Both the position numbers and the translations under genes were made by a program. 64,000 bases of DNA from Prorocentrum cordatum. Taxonomy: Eukaryota > Sar > Dinophyceae > Prorocentrales > Prorocentraceae. The notes below the pieces were generated by a model that was given only the letters and a program-made list of their open reading frames with translations, had not been told where the DNA came from and made no database searches. The stretch covers positions 385,798-449,797 of the forward strand of contig CAUYUJ010003581.1 of assembly GCA_963575745.1 (NCBI GenBank). Reading direction: 5' to 3'. Of the stretch, positions 31,973-41,743 are shown one piece after another (the first letter of the stretch is position 1; every line of letters starts with the position of its first letter).

Positions 31973-34353
31973 CGCAGCGGGGCACCCTCGGCGCCATCGG
32001 ACGTGACGAGGAGCTGGACGTGTACCTGGCGCGGGGTTGCGACACCCTCGACGTAGAGGTCTGCGGTGCCCTGACCGGGCGGGAGTTGTTCCATGGCCTC
32101 AAGCGCGCCTGCGAGCACGCGAAGCACGTGATGCAGGCGGTGAACTGGCCGACGACGGTGACGAACAGGATGGCGTACGGCATCGCCGCCTTCTGTTGGG
32201 GGGGGCGGGGCCACAAGGATCTGGCTGAGTGGTCGATCTCCGTGGCCGATTTTCCCCATTGCAGAGCAGAGGTGTTCGACGCCTACACCATGCCCACCAC
32301 GTGCAAGCTCGAGCCGCGCCCCCGGCACCCGGTCGTCTTCTCTCAGTGGGTGAGGCAGGCCGAGAACGCCATCACCGTCTTCGGGCTGGTCTACGGGCGG
32401 ATGCACGAGCCCGAGCGACGCCGAGCCCTGGAGACCCTGCGCCTTGCCTACGAGGAGGATGACGTGGCCTTCCCAGCTGACTATGTGTACAGTCTTTGGG
32501 AGGAGCTTGCTGCAACCTGGTGCGAGCAGCTTCGGGAGAAGCGAAGGGAGGTGTGCCGCATCCTGGGGCTCACCAACCCGCGCCGGGAGGACATCAAAAC
32601 CATCGCCCTCGCCCCCACAGGGCCGTCTGGGAGTGCGTGGCTGACCTTTCCGAACGTGTACGACCTCGACGCACCGGACGGGTACTACCAGGTGGTGTGC
32701 GTCCCTCGCCAGGCCCAGCGGCTGCAGAGGTTCCTCCATCAGAACCTCCACGCCGGCCCCTCGAGGACCCCCAAGGCTGGGAAGGCTGACGAACACGCCC
32801 CAGCAGACCAGGAGGCGCCCGCAGGAGCTGGCCCAGGCACAGGAAAGGCAGGGGCCGCCGTCAAGAAGGCTGCTGCCAAGAAGCGGCCCGCCGCCCGGGC
32901 GTGCCCAGCAGGGGGGGCGCTGACGTCCAGCGAGATCGGGCGCTCAGTCAAGCATGCCCCCCGGGACAAGAACGGGAAGGTCATCTGCTGGGACGCCTGC
33001 ACATGGGCTGGCTGCCCCAAGGCGGCAGGGACCTGCGCCCACTCCCACGAGGCCATCAAGGGGCTTGGCAGCTTGGACTGGACCGTGCAGGCGCAGCTCA
33101 TCAGGCGCGGCGGCCTGAAGTCTGGCGCTAAGGTCGACCCCGCCTCGGTCGACGGGCGGGTAGCCCAGCTCAGGGCCCAGGCCAAGGCCGAGGCGGACAG
33201 CAAAAGGGCTGGGGGAGGCGCCGGAGAAGGTCCCGGGGCCTCTGCGGGAGGCAGCCGAGCGGGAGGCTCGCCGGCTGTTTGGTCCCCCCCAGCTGCCTTC
33301 GACGAGATTCAGACCACCGCCCTCGAGGAGGAGCTCAGGCAGGCCGTCCAGGGCCCCGAGGAGGACTGGTTGCTGGACGCCCACGCCAACGCGCCCGCGG
33401 TGGAGGGGACCAGTGAGACGACTCACCCAGCTGCTCTCGAAAGATGGAACATCATCGAGAAGATCTTGGAGAGCGGGACCCTCGTGACGCTGGGCGACAT
33501 CAGCGACTGCCTGCATTCACACGCCCTGGCCAGGCTCGCACGCGCCAGCTCAGAGGGCATCTCCCTGAGCTTGGAGGAGGTACTGCTGGAGGCGACTCGG
33601 GACGGGGGGCCAACCCTCGCCGAGGAAGCCGGTCGGGCCCTCGACAAGCTGGGATCAAAGGCGGGGAGGAGCAGCACCCAGGACCTCAGCATTGGAGGGG
33701 CCTCCTGGGACGAGGAGGCTGGGGTTGGCCGCGGGAAGCTCACGGTGCAAGACCAAGAATGGGACTATCTCGACTTCCAGGACGAGCTTCAGCCCGACGA
33801 AGAGATGAGAACCCGGCTCGGCCTCAAGGAAGGCGACGCAGATCTCAGGCAGTGTCTGGAGCTCCACATCGCGGCCGCCCTGCTCTGGGAGGATAAGGAG
33901 CCTGATGCGCCGGCCGTGAAGGCCCTGGCTGCTCAGCTCCGCCGCGAGTTGTGGGATGGAGCCACCACCGCCTCCGCCGCATTGGGGGGCGCACCTCCCT
34001 TCGTCTCGCCACGCGAAGCCGAGCTCCGGATGCACTGCCACGATGTCCAGCACCCGCACCACGACAAGGACTTCAGGTGCATCTCGGTCTTCCCCCTGAG
34101 TGCCCTCAACACGACCACCGTCCGGGTCTGGAGGATCAACCACTGGAACCAGCTCGAGATCGACTCCGTCCTGCCGACGCAGACCAGCGAGAGGGAAGTC
34201 CACGTCATGATCCACCGAGGGCATATGCGGGTGCTCAGGCCACCGGTCGTCGGCGGCCAGAGTCCCAACAAGCGAGGCCGGGCATTTGGGGAGATCCTCA
34301 AGACCTGGACACTAGCTGGGGAACCCGTCCGCGAGCTACTCACGGTCGGCTAG
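31915..34353 (+). CDS. Retroelement ORF3, gag-like with CCCH-type finger
   Basis: An 812-residue ORF from ATG 31915; its frame is also open upstream to at least 31840 (FSTYAQVLQNGQEQQHLDN), so it may be reached by -1 frameshifting from ORF2. The N-terminal ~300 residues form a helical gag/capsid-like region, then comes a Lys/Ala-rich linker. A Cys/His cluster CTWAGCPKAAGTCAHSH near residues 364-380 has C-x4-C-x6-C-x3-H spacing, as in RNA-binding CCCH fingers. The C-terminal half includes RISVFPLS-like and VHVMIHRGHMRVLRPP segments. It ends at a single TAG (34351-34353), after which the same frame continues directly into the methyltransferase-like region. Confidence 0.65.
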   Translation: MRLLQAVDSLRRSGEEEKVAQRGTLGAIGRDEELDVYLARGCDTLDVEVCGALTGRELFHGLKRACEHAKHVMQAVNWPTTVTNRMAYGIAAFCWGGRGHKDLAEWSISVADFPHCRAEVFDAYTMPTTCKLEPRPRHPVVFSQWVRQAENAITVFGLVYGRMHEPERRRALETLRLAYEEDDVAFPADYVYSLWEELAATWCEQLREKRREVCRILGLTNPRREDIKTIALAPTGPSGSAWLTFPNVYDLDAPDGYYQVVCVPRQAQRLQRFLHQNLHAGPSRTPKAGKADEHAPADQEAPAGAGPGTGKAGAAVKKAAAKKRPAARACPAGGALTSSEIGRSVKHAPRDKNGKVICWDACTWAGCPKAAGTCAHSHEAIKGLGSLDWTVQAQLIRRGGLKSGAKVDPASVDGRVAQLRAQAKAEADSKRAGGGAGEGPGASAGGSRAGGSPAVWSPPAAFDEIQTTALEEELRQAVQGPEEDWLLDAHANAPAVEGTSETTHPAALERWNIIEKILESGTLVTLGDISDCLHSHALARLARASSEGISLSLEEVLLEATRDGGPTLAEEAGRALDKLGSKAGRSSTQDLSIGGASWDEEAGVGRGKLTVQDQEWDYLDFQDELQPDEEMRTRLGLKEGDADLRQCLELHIAAALLWEDKEPDAPAVKALAAQLRRELWDGATTASAALGGAPPFVSPREAELRMHCHDVQHPHHDKDFRCISVFPLSALNTTTVRVWRINHWNQLEIDSVLPTQTSEREVHVMIHRGHMRVLRPPVVGGQSPNKRGRAFGEILKTWTLAGEPVRELLTVG

Positions 34354-34356
34354 GAG

Positions 34357-34920
34357 ATGTACCTGGAGTCAGAGGAGGTCGCGGGGCCCGTGATCCCTAG
34401 CCGGCCCCCGCCCTGCATGCACTGCAAACGTATGCAGCAGGCTCAGCTCCCAACGCGTGAGGGCGCCGTCGGGAACCAGGAGCTCGAGGAGGAGGACTTC
34501 TCCAGTCTCGCACCACTCCTGCGCAAGCCCGCCTTTGCGTGGGGCATCCGCACTCGCGAGATCTTCGCAGGGACAGGGAACTGGACCAAGGCGATGCGAG
34601 AAGCTGGACTCCAGACGGCCCCGTCCGTCGAGTATTTCCAGGATCCCCTGGCCCAGACCGGGCCCCAGGAGGAGCACGACATCCTCGATCCCCAAGTGCG
34701 AGAGAGGCTCCTCCTCGACGCTGGGGCAGCGCCAGGCCCCGACGAGGCGAACGTCTACCAGTTGGCCCCCCCGTGCACGACCCACTCAGCTTGGTGCCTC
34801 AAGAACGGCGGGGCCCGCACGTTTGAGCATCCGGACGGCGACGGGACGGTCCAGGCGGAGATCGACAGCAACATCATGACCGATTTCGCCGCCGACCTCT
34901 GCGAGCGCCTCGACGCCAAC
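34357..34920 (+). CDS. Methyltransferase-like N-terminal motifs of pol
   Basis: This is in frame with ORF3 after its TAG. Motifs in order are IFAGTGNWTKAMREAGL (motif I, SAM-binding loop), EYFQ (acidic motif II), DILDPQVRERLL (motif III) and LAPPCTTHS (motif IV, with the Pro-Cys of C5 cytosine methyltransferases). The expected motif VI (WMLENTAS) lies in the +1 frame from about 34917, so one base is missing or gained near 34915. The next ORF continues from there. Whether the domain is catalytic is unknown; the PPC and EN motifs are preserved. Confidence 0.6.
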
Positions 34921-34930
34921 GATCGAGTGG

Positions 34931-37900
34931 ATGCTCGAGAACACGGCCAGCGACGGACGCTACCCGAAGATCTGGGACAGGGCCAGGATCAGGCAGCTGC
35001 AGAAGCGCACAGGAGCACGGATTATCTCCGTCGCCATGTGCGAGTGGGGGCTAGGGCCCCCAGAGGAGCCTGCGAAACGGCACCGCAAGCTGACGTTCTG
35101 GATGGTCTCGAAGGGCCTTTACCCTTGGGCGCTCTCTCTGGCGAGGCGCTGCACCAACCAGCACGAACACGTCGCCCTGGAGGGGCCTCTCCCCTACGAC
35201 CTGACCCAGGCCCAGATCGACCACTACAACTCCTCCAAGCTCTCGCTCAGCCAGTCCGAACAGAAAGACATCCTGAGCCTGACCAATCGATTAGCCCTGG
35301 CAGGCGTGCAGGCCCAGGGTCTCGCCGCAGATACCAAGACCCTGGAAACCCCACAGCTCGGACCCGAGCTGCTGCGCCCGCTGAACGACCTCGTCGGCAA
35401 GCTGGGGCCCGTGAACTTCCACTGGAGCCGGGTTGAACCACGCGCCGGGAAGGCCTTCGAGGACCTCCCGGAGGGCGCCGTGGCCTTGTACTACGGACGC
35501 GATCGAGCCGACAATTTCGTGGCCAAGATCTCACACGGGTCGCCCCCGTGCCTGCACGGTGGCGGGCGCATCCCCAGCGGAGCTCCCCCACTGGCCAAGG
35601 CACTGCGGGAGGAGTTGAGCACCCTCGGCTTCCAGGTCGGTCAGCGTGGACTACGTCGCACCCGCTACGCCGGCCAGTGCCCGACGAGGCTGTGCGCTGC
35701 CTGGGCCGAGGTCGTCAAGGCTGCGGGAGCGGGGGCCCCCCCCGCGAAGCTCCTGAAGAAGCTTGAGCCCATCGTCGCGACGAGGGCCGGGGACAAGATG
35801 GCGGCGGGAGCCGGTGACGGGGTTCACCTGGCGGAACCCCCCCCTCCTTTTCGCTTCCAGGACGTGCCGGTCACGGAGAAGGAGGCGGGGGAGGACCATC
35901 CAGCGGAGCTCAGAGGATGGCAGTGCGCGAACAGAGGCAAGAAGAGAGGAGGGTGGAAACGCAACAAGGCGAGAAAGAGGGATCCCGACCGAGGAGCGCC
36001 ACCACCGGGCCCTGGAGGAGATGGCGGAGATGACGAACCTGGGGGAGACGAAGGAGAAGGAGAGGAGGAAGAGGAAGAGAAGGAGCCGCCCAGGAGGGTC
36101 AAGAAGTCCAGGCAAGCCGAGCAGCAAGCCGATGAGCCAGTCAAGGTGCTTCTTCCACAGCGTGGGGACCGATGGATACCAATCCTGGGGGCCCCCATGT
36201 ACGCGCACGAGCTCCAGAGCGTCCTCATAAACTGCAGGTGGCTGCGCGACGACGTCCTCAGCCCCGAGGAGCTTCGCCTGTTCGTCTACACCGACGAGGG
36301 GGGCACCGCAGGAGCCGAGGGACCTCCCTTAGAAGACGACGATCGTGTCGAACCCGGGGAACGCCTTATCCTGTGGATCGGGAAAGAAGACATCGGGAAT
36401 TGGACAGCCTGGGCGCCGCGCTGGATCAAGAGGGCCGCGGACGAGGAGCGCGAGGGGGCGCCGTGGCACCGCAGCGAGGCCACCCCCGCGTCCCACCGCA
36501 GTGTCACGCTGAGGATCGCCGACCGCGTCAGCTCCCAGGGCTTTGGCAGCCCAGAGCTTGGCGCTGTCTGGAACAGGCGGGCCCCCCCACCGCGCTCAGG
36601 AGGGAGACGCTTCCAGCAGGCTGCCGCCCAAGCCCTCCAGAGACAAAGCCGCGAGGCGCCCGCTGGAGGGTCCAGCAGCGGCGGCAGCTCAGCCGACAGC
36701 ATCAAGCTGGAGAGCATAAGGAGGAAGCTCGAAGCCGCCAAAGCCGCCGAGGTAGGTGTCCTGGAGGAGGAGGAGAAGCGTATCAAGGAACTGCAGATAC
36801 AGCTGGCAGAGGCTAAGGAGCGCCGCCGGGCCCGTCGTGCGAGGGATGCCGGCAAGCGCGAGGCAGAGCAAGCGCAAGCCGGGCATCCCCGCCGGGCCAG
36901 CTCAGAACCCCCCAGCGGGCAAGGCGCGGCCACCCCTCTCGATCCAGCCTGGGAGGACGAGACCCCGTTGCCCTCGGCCATCCTGGATGGGGAGAACAAG
37001 TGCCACGAAGCGGAGTGCATCTTGAATAACCTGCTCGGAGTTCCAGCTGACGATCCCACAGGACCTGATCGGAGGAGGAAAGCGCGGGAGCTCCTGATCG
37101 AGGGCATCAGCTCCATGTTCGAGGACCTACCGCGGAGCTGGACCGGCACCCCCTACGAGGAGCAAGGCGAGATCGCGAGCGAGTACGTTGACATCCTCGA
37201 GAAGCTGACCCGCAAGATGGTGAAAGCAGGGGAGCTGGACGACACCCCCGCAAAGAAGCGCCAGAGAATCGTGTATGAGAAGGCGGAGGAGGAACCCACG
37301 AGCGACGACGCGGACTCCGCCGAGAGCTCGGAAGACGAGGTGGTGGAGAAGCCGTACGCGAGGACCGAGGAGGGAATAGACCCCCCCCTCCCAGAGGATC
37401 CAGATCCCCTGAGCCTCTGGCCCGGGCAAGCGGAGGCGGCCAGGCGGAGCAGGGAGGAGACTTTCCAGAGCTCTCCTGGGGCCAGCGGCAGCGGAGGCCC
37501 CGCCCCCGCCGCAGGCGCAGAGCCACCGCCGAGTGCACCTCCACCGCCCGAGGTACTGGAAACCCCCTCAGACCCAGCCCAGCATCGGAGGAGCAGACTC
37601 CCCGCCACGATCCCCCAGAAGGCCGCGCCAACGAGGAGAAGCCGCTCGGCCATGACAGTCGTGGAAGCAGCCAGGCGTGCCGCAGGCAGGTCGACGACCT
37701 CCAGCGGAGACCCCCCTACTGGGGGAGCAGACGCCGGCAGCGCAGGGACGTCCGGAGAGAAGCTCACACTCAGGCCCAAGCCGAGATCACTGGGTGCCCA
37801 GCTGCGCGCCACCTCCAAGGGAGAGCCATCGCAGCCCAGACCCCGCCAAGATGATCCAGCCAGGCCGCTCGTGCCCCCGGATCACGCAGTCAGGCCCCTG

Positions 37901-40900
37901 GTGAGGCCTCCAGGGTGGCGCCCGCTTCTCCCTGGGCAAGTCTGCCGGCCGCCGGGGATGCCGCCGATGATGCCGCCCCCTTGGCCGTCCCCTCCGCGGG
38001 GAGGCCGCTGTGGGGGACCCCCTTTGGGGGAGGCGCCGGCGGCACCGAGCGGTGGGGGGGCACAGGAGGAGGCGCGTGCCTACGTCAAGTGGTGCGCGGA
38101 CCACCCCACCTTCCAGCCCGAGAAGGTGCCAGAGGTCGTGAAGCGGGGCAACTCACTCCTCCGCCTCGCCGGCAGCATCGAGAGGGCTGCCGAGTTGCTG
38201 AAGCACGCGCGGGAGGAGGTCCATGGGAACCCGCTGGGCGGCGTACTCCAAGAAGACGTGCAGAAGTCCTTGGACCCGCACCACGCCGCCTACCTCCGGG
38301 CCGTGGCCACCGGGGGGGTACCCGTGCGACGCACGGAGGAGCGGACGCGCACACAGGCCAAGTCGCACTCCTCGGCGGTGGACCACGCGCTGGAGATGTT
38401 CGAGAAGGCCTGGAAGGACAGCCGCTACGGCGTTGTCCTCTGGGCCTCGGACGAGGTCGAGGACGTGCTCGCCGCCTCGGCGCTGGGCGAGTCGCCCAGC
38501 GGGAGGGTCCCCAAGATGTTGCCGGCTCGGACCATCTCGAGAGAGGGCCGGCCGATCCACGACATGCGGGCGGCCAACGCCTTCTCCCCGAAGGAGCAGC
38601 ACCCGCCAGCGAAGCAGCCCCTCCACAGGGGGCTTGCGAGGCTCAGCCTCTGGTGGGAAGCGAGGCACCCGGGCGTCCAGCAGATGGTGGCGAAGCGCGA
38701 CGTGGCCAGGGCCTTCAAGTGGCACCACCTGGAGCCAGCTGCCGTGCCAGAGTTCGGGACGACGCTCCCGGGCAAGGAGGTCGGAGTGCCAGGGCGAGTT
38801 ATCCTGATCCACGGCGTGCTGGTCTTCGGCTGGGCCGGCAGCCCGGGCGAGTACATGGCGTTCGCCTGGGCGGCCAAGAGCGAGCGCGAGAGGAGGAAGC
38901 CGCCGGCGCCCAGGATCAACGATGCCGTCAGGTACGCCTCCAAGTGGCTCATGGACGACGGGGTCGTCTTCGAGCCGCTGGTGGGCCTCCGACCCTGGCT
39001 CTCGGCCGATGAGCTCGACGGGGCCATGAAGCGAGTCTGGGGCCCGGACGCAGTTAACGAGGAGAAGCTGGACGTCGAGGGGGAGTTCGCGGCAGAGCAG
39101 TTGATCTGGGGCCTCCACATGAACTTCGACACGAAGGTGGTTAGGCTCCCAGAACCCAAATGCATCAAGGCTCAGTACCTGCTCGCCCTCCCGGAGCTCA
39201 GAGGATCCAGGCGGGTCCCGCTGAAGGTCGCCCAAGAGCTGCGAGGCTGTGCCCAGTTCTGGGCGTCAGCACAGCCGGCCCTCCGCCCCGAGCTCCCCGC
39301 CCTGGACCGGCTCCTCAGCAGCGGGACGAGCTGGGCAGAACCGAAGGGTACGCCTGAGGAAGTCGAGCTCGCCTGGGAGGAGTGGGACGCGTCGGTGGGG
39401 TTTCTGAGGATGCTCTTCGACGTCCCTGAGGCCTGGAGCACGACCTTCCAGGCCAGCTTCACGCAGGCCCTGTCGGTGCGCGAACGCCTCGCCTTGCCGG
39501 GGACAGCGCGTACCACACGGTGGACGGGCGGAGATGCTACCACCTCCTCGATCGGTGCCATCGACTGGGGGAGCGCAACTGCAGGGGATGCCGCGCCGAC
39601 GCCGGAGTACATGGCCACGGACGCCGGACCACTGCTCGAGGCCCTGAGTCACGCGGTCAGAGGCGAGAGTGGCGAGGAGGGCTGGATCATAGCGGTGGTC
39701 GAGCTGCTGGCGGTGGTCGCGTTGGCCACGAACCAGGGCTCGAAGTGGGAAGGCGAGTTGGTGTTTTACGTCACGGACAACCAGAACGTGAAGGCCTGGC
39801 TCACCAAGAGAAGCCCCAAGAACGCCCTGGCCCGCCACCTGATTCGTCTGGTGGAAAGGATCGAAGCCATGCACGGATGCCGCATCGTCTCGTTCTTCGT
39901 GAGGACCTATCATAATGAAGTGGCCGACTGGCTTACCCGCGAAGAGGTCAAGAAGGTTCACGACACGCTGGCCACCTCAGGGTGGAAGCGCCTAGAGCCT
40001 CCCGCAGCCTGGGGCCAGATACTGGAGGGCGCCAAGGAGCGCCTTCTCAGACTCCCTGGGGAAACGGGCCCCGTGGCCGAGGCTGCCCTTCGACACCGAG
40101 CGCTTCAGCGAGGATATGGGCTGCCGAGAGCTCTCCCGCTCCGCGGGAAGCTGGGTCGAGAAGTGGGGAGTCTCATCAACCCGTGCACGAAGGCCTTCAA
40201 GCGCCTCGGGGGATCGGAGCCCGAGGAGAACCAGAAGGTGGGATGGCTCATGGCGTCGCTGTCCCTAGACCCCAAGGGCCGAGAGATGGAGGCTTTCCTC
40301 GTCGCAGCAACTCAGGAGAGCCCTGAAGTGGTGGTCGTGGACGCCCCGACCGGGGTGGACACAGCCAGGTTCGAGAAGGCACTCAGGCAGCTGGGCTACG
40401 TGGTCTCGAAGTTCGAGGTGGTCTGCACGCACCACGGGGACGCCGCGACGCGGACCAGGCGGGTGCTCGTGGGCGGACGTCGGAAAGCGGGAGTGGGCCT
40501 GGCGTGCATTAACATGCCGCCGGCCTGCTCCCGAGCTGCCAGCGTCAAGCCTCTCCTGGACAAGGGAAAGGACCACCTGTGGCTCGACCAACAAGGCGAA
40601 GTGTCATGGGACCCCCGTATCCAGTCCACCAGCGACCCCCTCCTCCTCAAGCCGGTCGGGCACCTCAAGAAGGATGGAGCGAAGCACCTGATCTACAGCG
40701 AGGAGGGGCCGGTGGGCACCATCCGCTGGCCTGGGGCGGAGCTCCAGGGACCCGGGGCGACGCTCCTCCGTGTCACCGGAGGGGGCGGAGGCACGGTCCG
40801 CGCCCTGACGCCCCAAGAGGTTTGGCGAGTGCAGGGAGGGACCAACGACGAGTGGACCCACCTGAGAGCCCAGGGCTTCGCCGAGGACGAACTCCTGAAG

Positions 40901-41719
40901 GGCGCAGCCAGGGCGCTCCCGCCGAGGACCGCGGAGGCAGTGCTGACCGCGGTGACAGAGGCGCTCGACAACACCAGCACGCAGCGGGCCGGGGTGTGCC
41001 ATGATCCAGAGGAGCAAGCTGCGTGGGAGGCCACCAAGCGCTGGTTCCGCGCCTGGGCCCAGGCACCGGATCAGCCCGCCCTGGCGCTAGCAGCAGAGGA
41101 CGAGGTGAGGGCCGGAGGAGCGCTCACCGACGAGATGCACAAGAACCGCCGGCGCGCCCAGGCAGTCCGCTTCAAGATGATCGACGAGGACACGCTCATC
41201 GGACCCCGCGAGGCCCCAGCCGCCGAGAAGGTCAAGCTGGACAAACGTGTGACACGCTCGAAAAGCCCTCGCAAAAAGAGCCCTCGGCGTGCCAAAGAGA
41301 TGCCAGCGACCGACCTGGTGAGGCCGCAAGCGCTGGGCGTAGCTCGGAAGACCAACTACCCCGGGAAGGAACTCGCCCCCGCCGGCCGTGCTGAGCCTGG
41401 CGGAGCCAACTACGCCGGCTGGTTCGCGCAGCAGCAAATGGAGGCCATGCTGCAGAAACTCAGTGAAGGCACAAGGGCAGGTTACGAGGGAGGATGGCGG
41501 CTCTGGGTGGCCGTGCGCCAGGCGCAAGGGCTCAGCCCTTGGCTCCCAGGACGTGATCGCGAGGAGCGCCTGGCCGATGAGGAGGCGCTCATCAACTTCG
41601 CCGTCCTCCTAGCGCGGGTCGTCGGGAGGACCGAGGGGACCATCAAGCAGAAGCTCTTCGCGGTGCGCTACGCCCACCTGGTGGCCGGCTACTCGGACCC
41701 CCGGATGCATCCGGACTAG
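34931..41719 (+). CDS. Retroelement pol: methyltransferase-like, RT, RNase H, tyrosine recombinase N-part
   Basis: This is a 2262-residue ORF whose coding begins slightly upstream in the same frame. Residues 1-90 hold LENTAS and the MCEWG...RKLTFWM segment. A long charged and disordered region follows (about 330-1000). RT starts near 1205 (GRPIHDMRAANAF), with motif A KRDVARAFKW (~1256), motif B VFGWAGSPGEY (~1297) and motif C LMDDGVVF (~1340). RNase H lies at about 1555-1665 (ATDAG, ELLAVVALA, VTDNQNVKAW, TYHNEVADWL). Near 1799-2005 come VVVVDAPTG, TRTRRVLVGGRRK, ALTPQEVWRVQG and GAARALPPRTAEA, resembling C5-methyltransferase motifs VIII-X. Residues ~2165-2262 are the helical N-terminal domain of a tyrosine recombinase (LSEGTRAGYEGGWRLWVAVRQ). 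The frame is broken by an insertion after YSDP; the final six residues and the TAG are insert-derived. Confidence 0.85.
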   Translation: MLENTASDGRYPKIWDRARIRQLQKRTGARIISVAMCEWGLGPPEEPAKRHRKLTFWMVSKGLYPWALSLARRCTNQHEHVALEGPLPYDLTQAQIDHYNSSKLSLSQSEQKDILSLTNRLALAGVQAQGLAADTKTLETPQLGPELLRPLNDLVGKLGPVNFHWSRVEPRAGKAFEDLPEGAVALYYGRDRADNFVAKISHGSPPCLHGGGRIPSGAPPLAKALREELSTLGFQVGQRGLRRTRYAGQCPTRLCAAWAEVVKAAGAGAPPAKLLKKLEPIVATRAGDKMAAGAGDGVHLAEPPPPFRFQDVPVTEKEAGEDHPAELRGWQCANRGKKRGGWKRNKARKRDPDRGAPPPGPGGDGGDDEPGGDEGEGEEEEEEKEPPRRVKKSRQAEQQADEPVKVLLPQRGDRWIPILGAPMYAHELQSVLINCRWLRDDVLSPEELRLFVYTDEGGTAGAEGPPLEDDDRVEPGERLILWIGKEDIGNWTAWAPRWIKRAADEEREGAPWHRSEATPASHRSVTLRIADRVSSQGFGSPELGAVWNRRAPPPRSGGRRFQQAAAQALQRQSREAPAGGSSSGGSSADSIKLESIRRKLEAAKAAEVGVLEEEEKRIKELQIQLAEAKERRRARRARDAGKREAEQAQAGHPRRASSEPPSGQGAATPLDPAWEDETPLPSAILDGENKCHEAECILNNLLGVPADDPTGPDRRRKARELLIEGISSMFEDLPRSWTGTPYEEQGEIASEYVDILEKLTRKMVKAGELDDTPAKKRQRIVYEKAEEEPTSDDADSAESSEDEVVEKPYARTEEGIDPPLPEDPDPLSLWPGQAEAARRSREETFQSSPGASGSGGPAPAAGAEPPPSAPPPPEVLETPSDPAQHRRSRLPATIPQKAAPTRRSRSAMTVVEAARRAAGRSTTSSGDPPTGGADAGSAGTSGEKLTLRPKPRSLGAQLRATSKGEPSQPRPRQDDPARPLVPPDHAVRPLVRPPGWRPLLPGQVCRPPGMPPMMPPPWPSPPRGGRCGGPPLGEAPAAPSGGGAQEEARAYVKWCADHPTFQPEKVPEVVKRGNSLLRLAGSIERAAELLKHAREEVHGNPLGGVLQEDVQKSLDPHHAAYLRAVATGGVPVRRTEERTRTQAKSHSSAVDHALEMFEKAWKDSRYGVVLWASDEVEDVLAASALGESPSGRVPKMLPARTISREGRPIHDMRAANAFSPKEQHPPAKQPLHRGLARLSLWWEARHPGVQQMVAKRDVARAFKWHHLEPAAVPEFGTTLPGKEVGVPGRVILIHGVLVFGWAGSPGEYMAFAWAAKSERERRKPPAPRINDAVRYASKWLMDDGVVFEPLVGLRPWLSADELDGAMKRVWGPDAVNEEKLDVEGEFAAEQLIWGLHMNFDTKVVRLPEPKCIKAQYLLALPELRGSRRVPLKVAQELRGCAQFWASAQPALRPELPALDRLLSSGTSWAEPKGTPEEVELAWEEWDASVGFLRMLFDVPEAWSTTFQASFTQALSVRERLALPGTARTTRWTGGDATTSSIGAIDWGSATAGDAAPTPEYMATDAGPLLEALSHAVRGESGEEGWIIAVVELLAVVALATNQGSKWEGELVFYVTDNQNVKAWLTKRSPKNALARHLIRLVERIEAMHGCRIVSFFVRTYHNEVADWLTREEVKKVHDTLATSGWKRLEPPAAWGQILEGAKERLLRLPGETGPVAEAALRHRALQRGYGLPRALPLRGKLGREVGSLINPCTKAFKRLGGSEPEENQKVGWLMASLSLDPKGREMEAFLVAATQESPEVVVVDAPTGVDTARFEKALRQLGYVVSKFEVVCTHHGDAATRTRRVLVGGRRKAGVGLACINMPPACSRAASVKPLLDKGKDHLWLDQQGEVSWDPRIQSTSDPLLLKPVGHLKKDGAKHLIYSEEGPVGTIRWPGAELQGPGATLLRVTGGGGGTVRALTPQEVWRVQGGTNDEWTHLRAQGFAEDELLKGAARALPPRTAEAVLTAVTEALDNTSTQRAGVCHDPEEQAAWEATKRWFRAWAQAPDQPALALAAEDEVRAGGALTDEMHKNRRRAQAVRFKMIDEDTLIGPREAPAAEKVKLDKRVTRSKSPRKKSPRRAKEMPATDLVRPQALGVARKTNYPGKELAPAGRAEPGGANYAGWFAQQQMEAMLQKLSEGTRAGYEGGWRLWVAVRQAQGLSPWLPGRDREERLADEEALINFAVLLARVVGRTEGTIKQKLFAVRYAHLVAGYSDPRMHPD
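41691..41702 (+). repeat. 12-bp direct repeat (putative target-site duplication), left
   Basis: ACTCGGACCCCC, identical to 58169-58180. The codons TCG GAC CCC are in the recombinase frame on both sides. Confidence 0.8.
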
Positions 41720-41743
41720 AGGTTTTTTTTTTAAATTGGATCG
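41707..41743 (+). repeat. Left terminal inverted repeat of the 16.5-kb insert
   Basis: GCATCCGGACTAGAGG, then ten T, then AAATTGGATCG. It pairs with 58132-58168. Confidence 0.8.
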
